Assembly: GCA_029256645.1 (NCBI GenBank)
Contig: JAQSXM010000055.1
Location: forward strand, 1-12,435
Direction of reading: 5' to 3'
Origin: Sporomusa sp.
Lineage (GTDB): Bacteria > Bacillota_C > Negativicutes > Sporomusales > Sporomusaceae
Length of the DNA stretch: 12,435 bases
This document shows positions 12,388 through 12,435 of the stretch, in pieces. Every line of letters begins with the position of its first letter. Within the stretch, counting starts at the first letter, position 1. The position numbers and the translations under genes were made by a program. The notes below the pieces were generated by a model. The model had not been told where the DNA came from. It did no database searches and saw nothing but the letters and a program-made list of their open reading frames with translations.

Positions 12388-12435
12388 ATGATTCAAACCG
12401 ACAATAATTTAGCCGAATTAGTGGCCAAGGCGGCC
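12388..12435 (+). CDS. rsfS: Probable ribosomal silencing factor RsfS, 5' end only
   Basis: Only 16 codons are inside the window: MIQTDNNLAELVAKAA. RsfS (YqeL/YbeB) proteins start with a short helix of this type ending in a V-K-A-A-like stretch, and rsfS is the usual gene after yqeK and the LCP gene in Firmicutes. RsfS binds L14 and blocks subunit joining in starvation. The SD AGGAGGT (12369-12375) is 12 bases before the ATG, slightly long spacing; no better start is visible. The call rests mostly on gene order. Confidence 0.6.
   Translation, partial: MIQTDNNLAELVAKAA

Overview
The window is an ordinary-looking stretch of a low-to-mid GC Firmicutes chromosome. All genes are on the + strand. 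The gene order (radical SAM pair, RNase G, L21, Prp, L27, Spo0B-like, Obg, YhbY, ProB, ProA, NadD, YqeK, LCP protein, RsfS) is the conserved Firmicutes ribosome-biogenesis/cell-envelope neighbourhood. The Spo0B-type domain between rpmA and obg, the L21 leader and the Prp/extended-L27 pair all point to Firmicutes. RNase G next to the TIGR03960/TIGR03936 pair, with proBA downstream of yhbY, suggests Negativicutes (Sporomusa/Pelosinus-like) or a relative. The class assignment is an inference from synteny and protein style, not a database result.

Layout. 1-3220: the 3' part of a radical SAM protein gene, its DUF2344 partner and rng, almost certainly one transcript. 3217-4355: a textbook sigma-A promoter overlapping the rng stop codon, an L21-leader RNA, rplU, ysxB (prp) and rpmA, closed by a strong terminator. 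Prp is the protease expected to trim the extended L27 N terminus encoded next door. 4356-8826: a mini Spo0B-like gene, a structured 152-base gap, then obgE, yhbY, proB and proA, closely packed. 8827-9190: a 364-base non-coding gap holding a 141-base imperfect palindrome, a long hairpin with a T tract and a second weaker terminator. 9191-9416: a 17-codon leader ORF with a strong Shine-Dalgarno (SD) site, followed by a tiny membrane protein of unknown function. 9422-10115: an extended -10 promoter and nadD. 10182-10559: a single-RRM RNA-binding protein with its own terminator, sitting between nadD and yqeK, which are normally adjacent. 10625-12293: yqeK and an LCP-family protein, closed by a terminator. 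12294-12435: a leader with a perfect palindrome and the start of a gene that is probably rsfS.

Functionally the window combines RNA processing (RNase G), ribosome parts and assembly (L21, L27, Prp, Obg, YhbY, RsfS), proline synthesis (ProB and ProA catalyse consecutive steps), NAD synthesis (NadD), dinucleotide turnover (YqeK) and attachment of wall polymers (LCP). I found no mobile element, CRISPR array, rRNA or tRNA. I did not find a convincing new multi-gene system. The parts the known genes do not explain are the proA-nadD intergenic region with its palindrome and microprotein, the truncated Spo0B-like gene, and the inserted RRM gene with matching sequences at its SD site and terminator.
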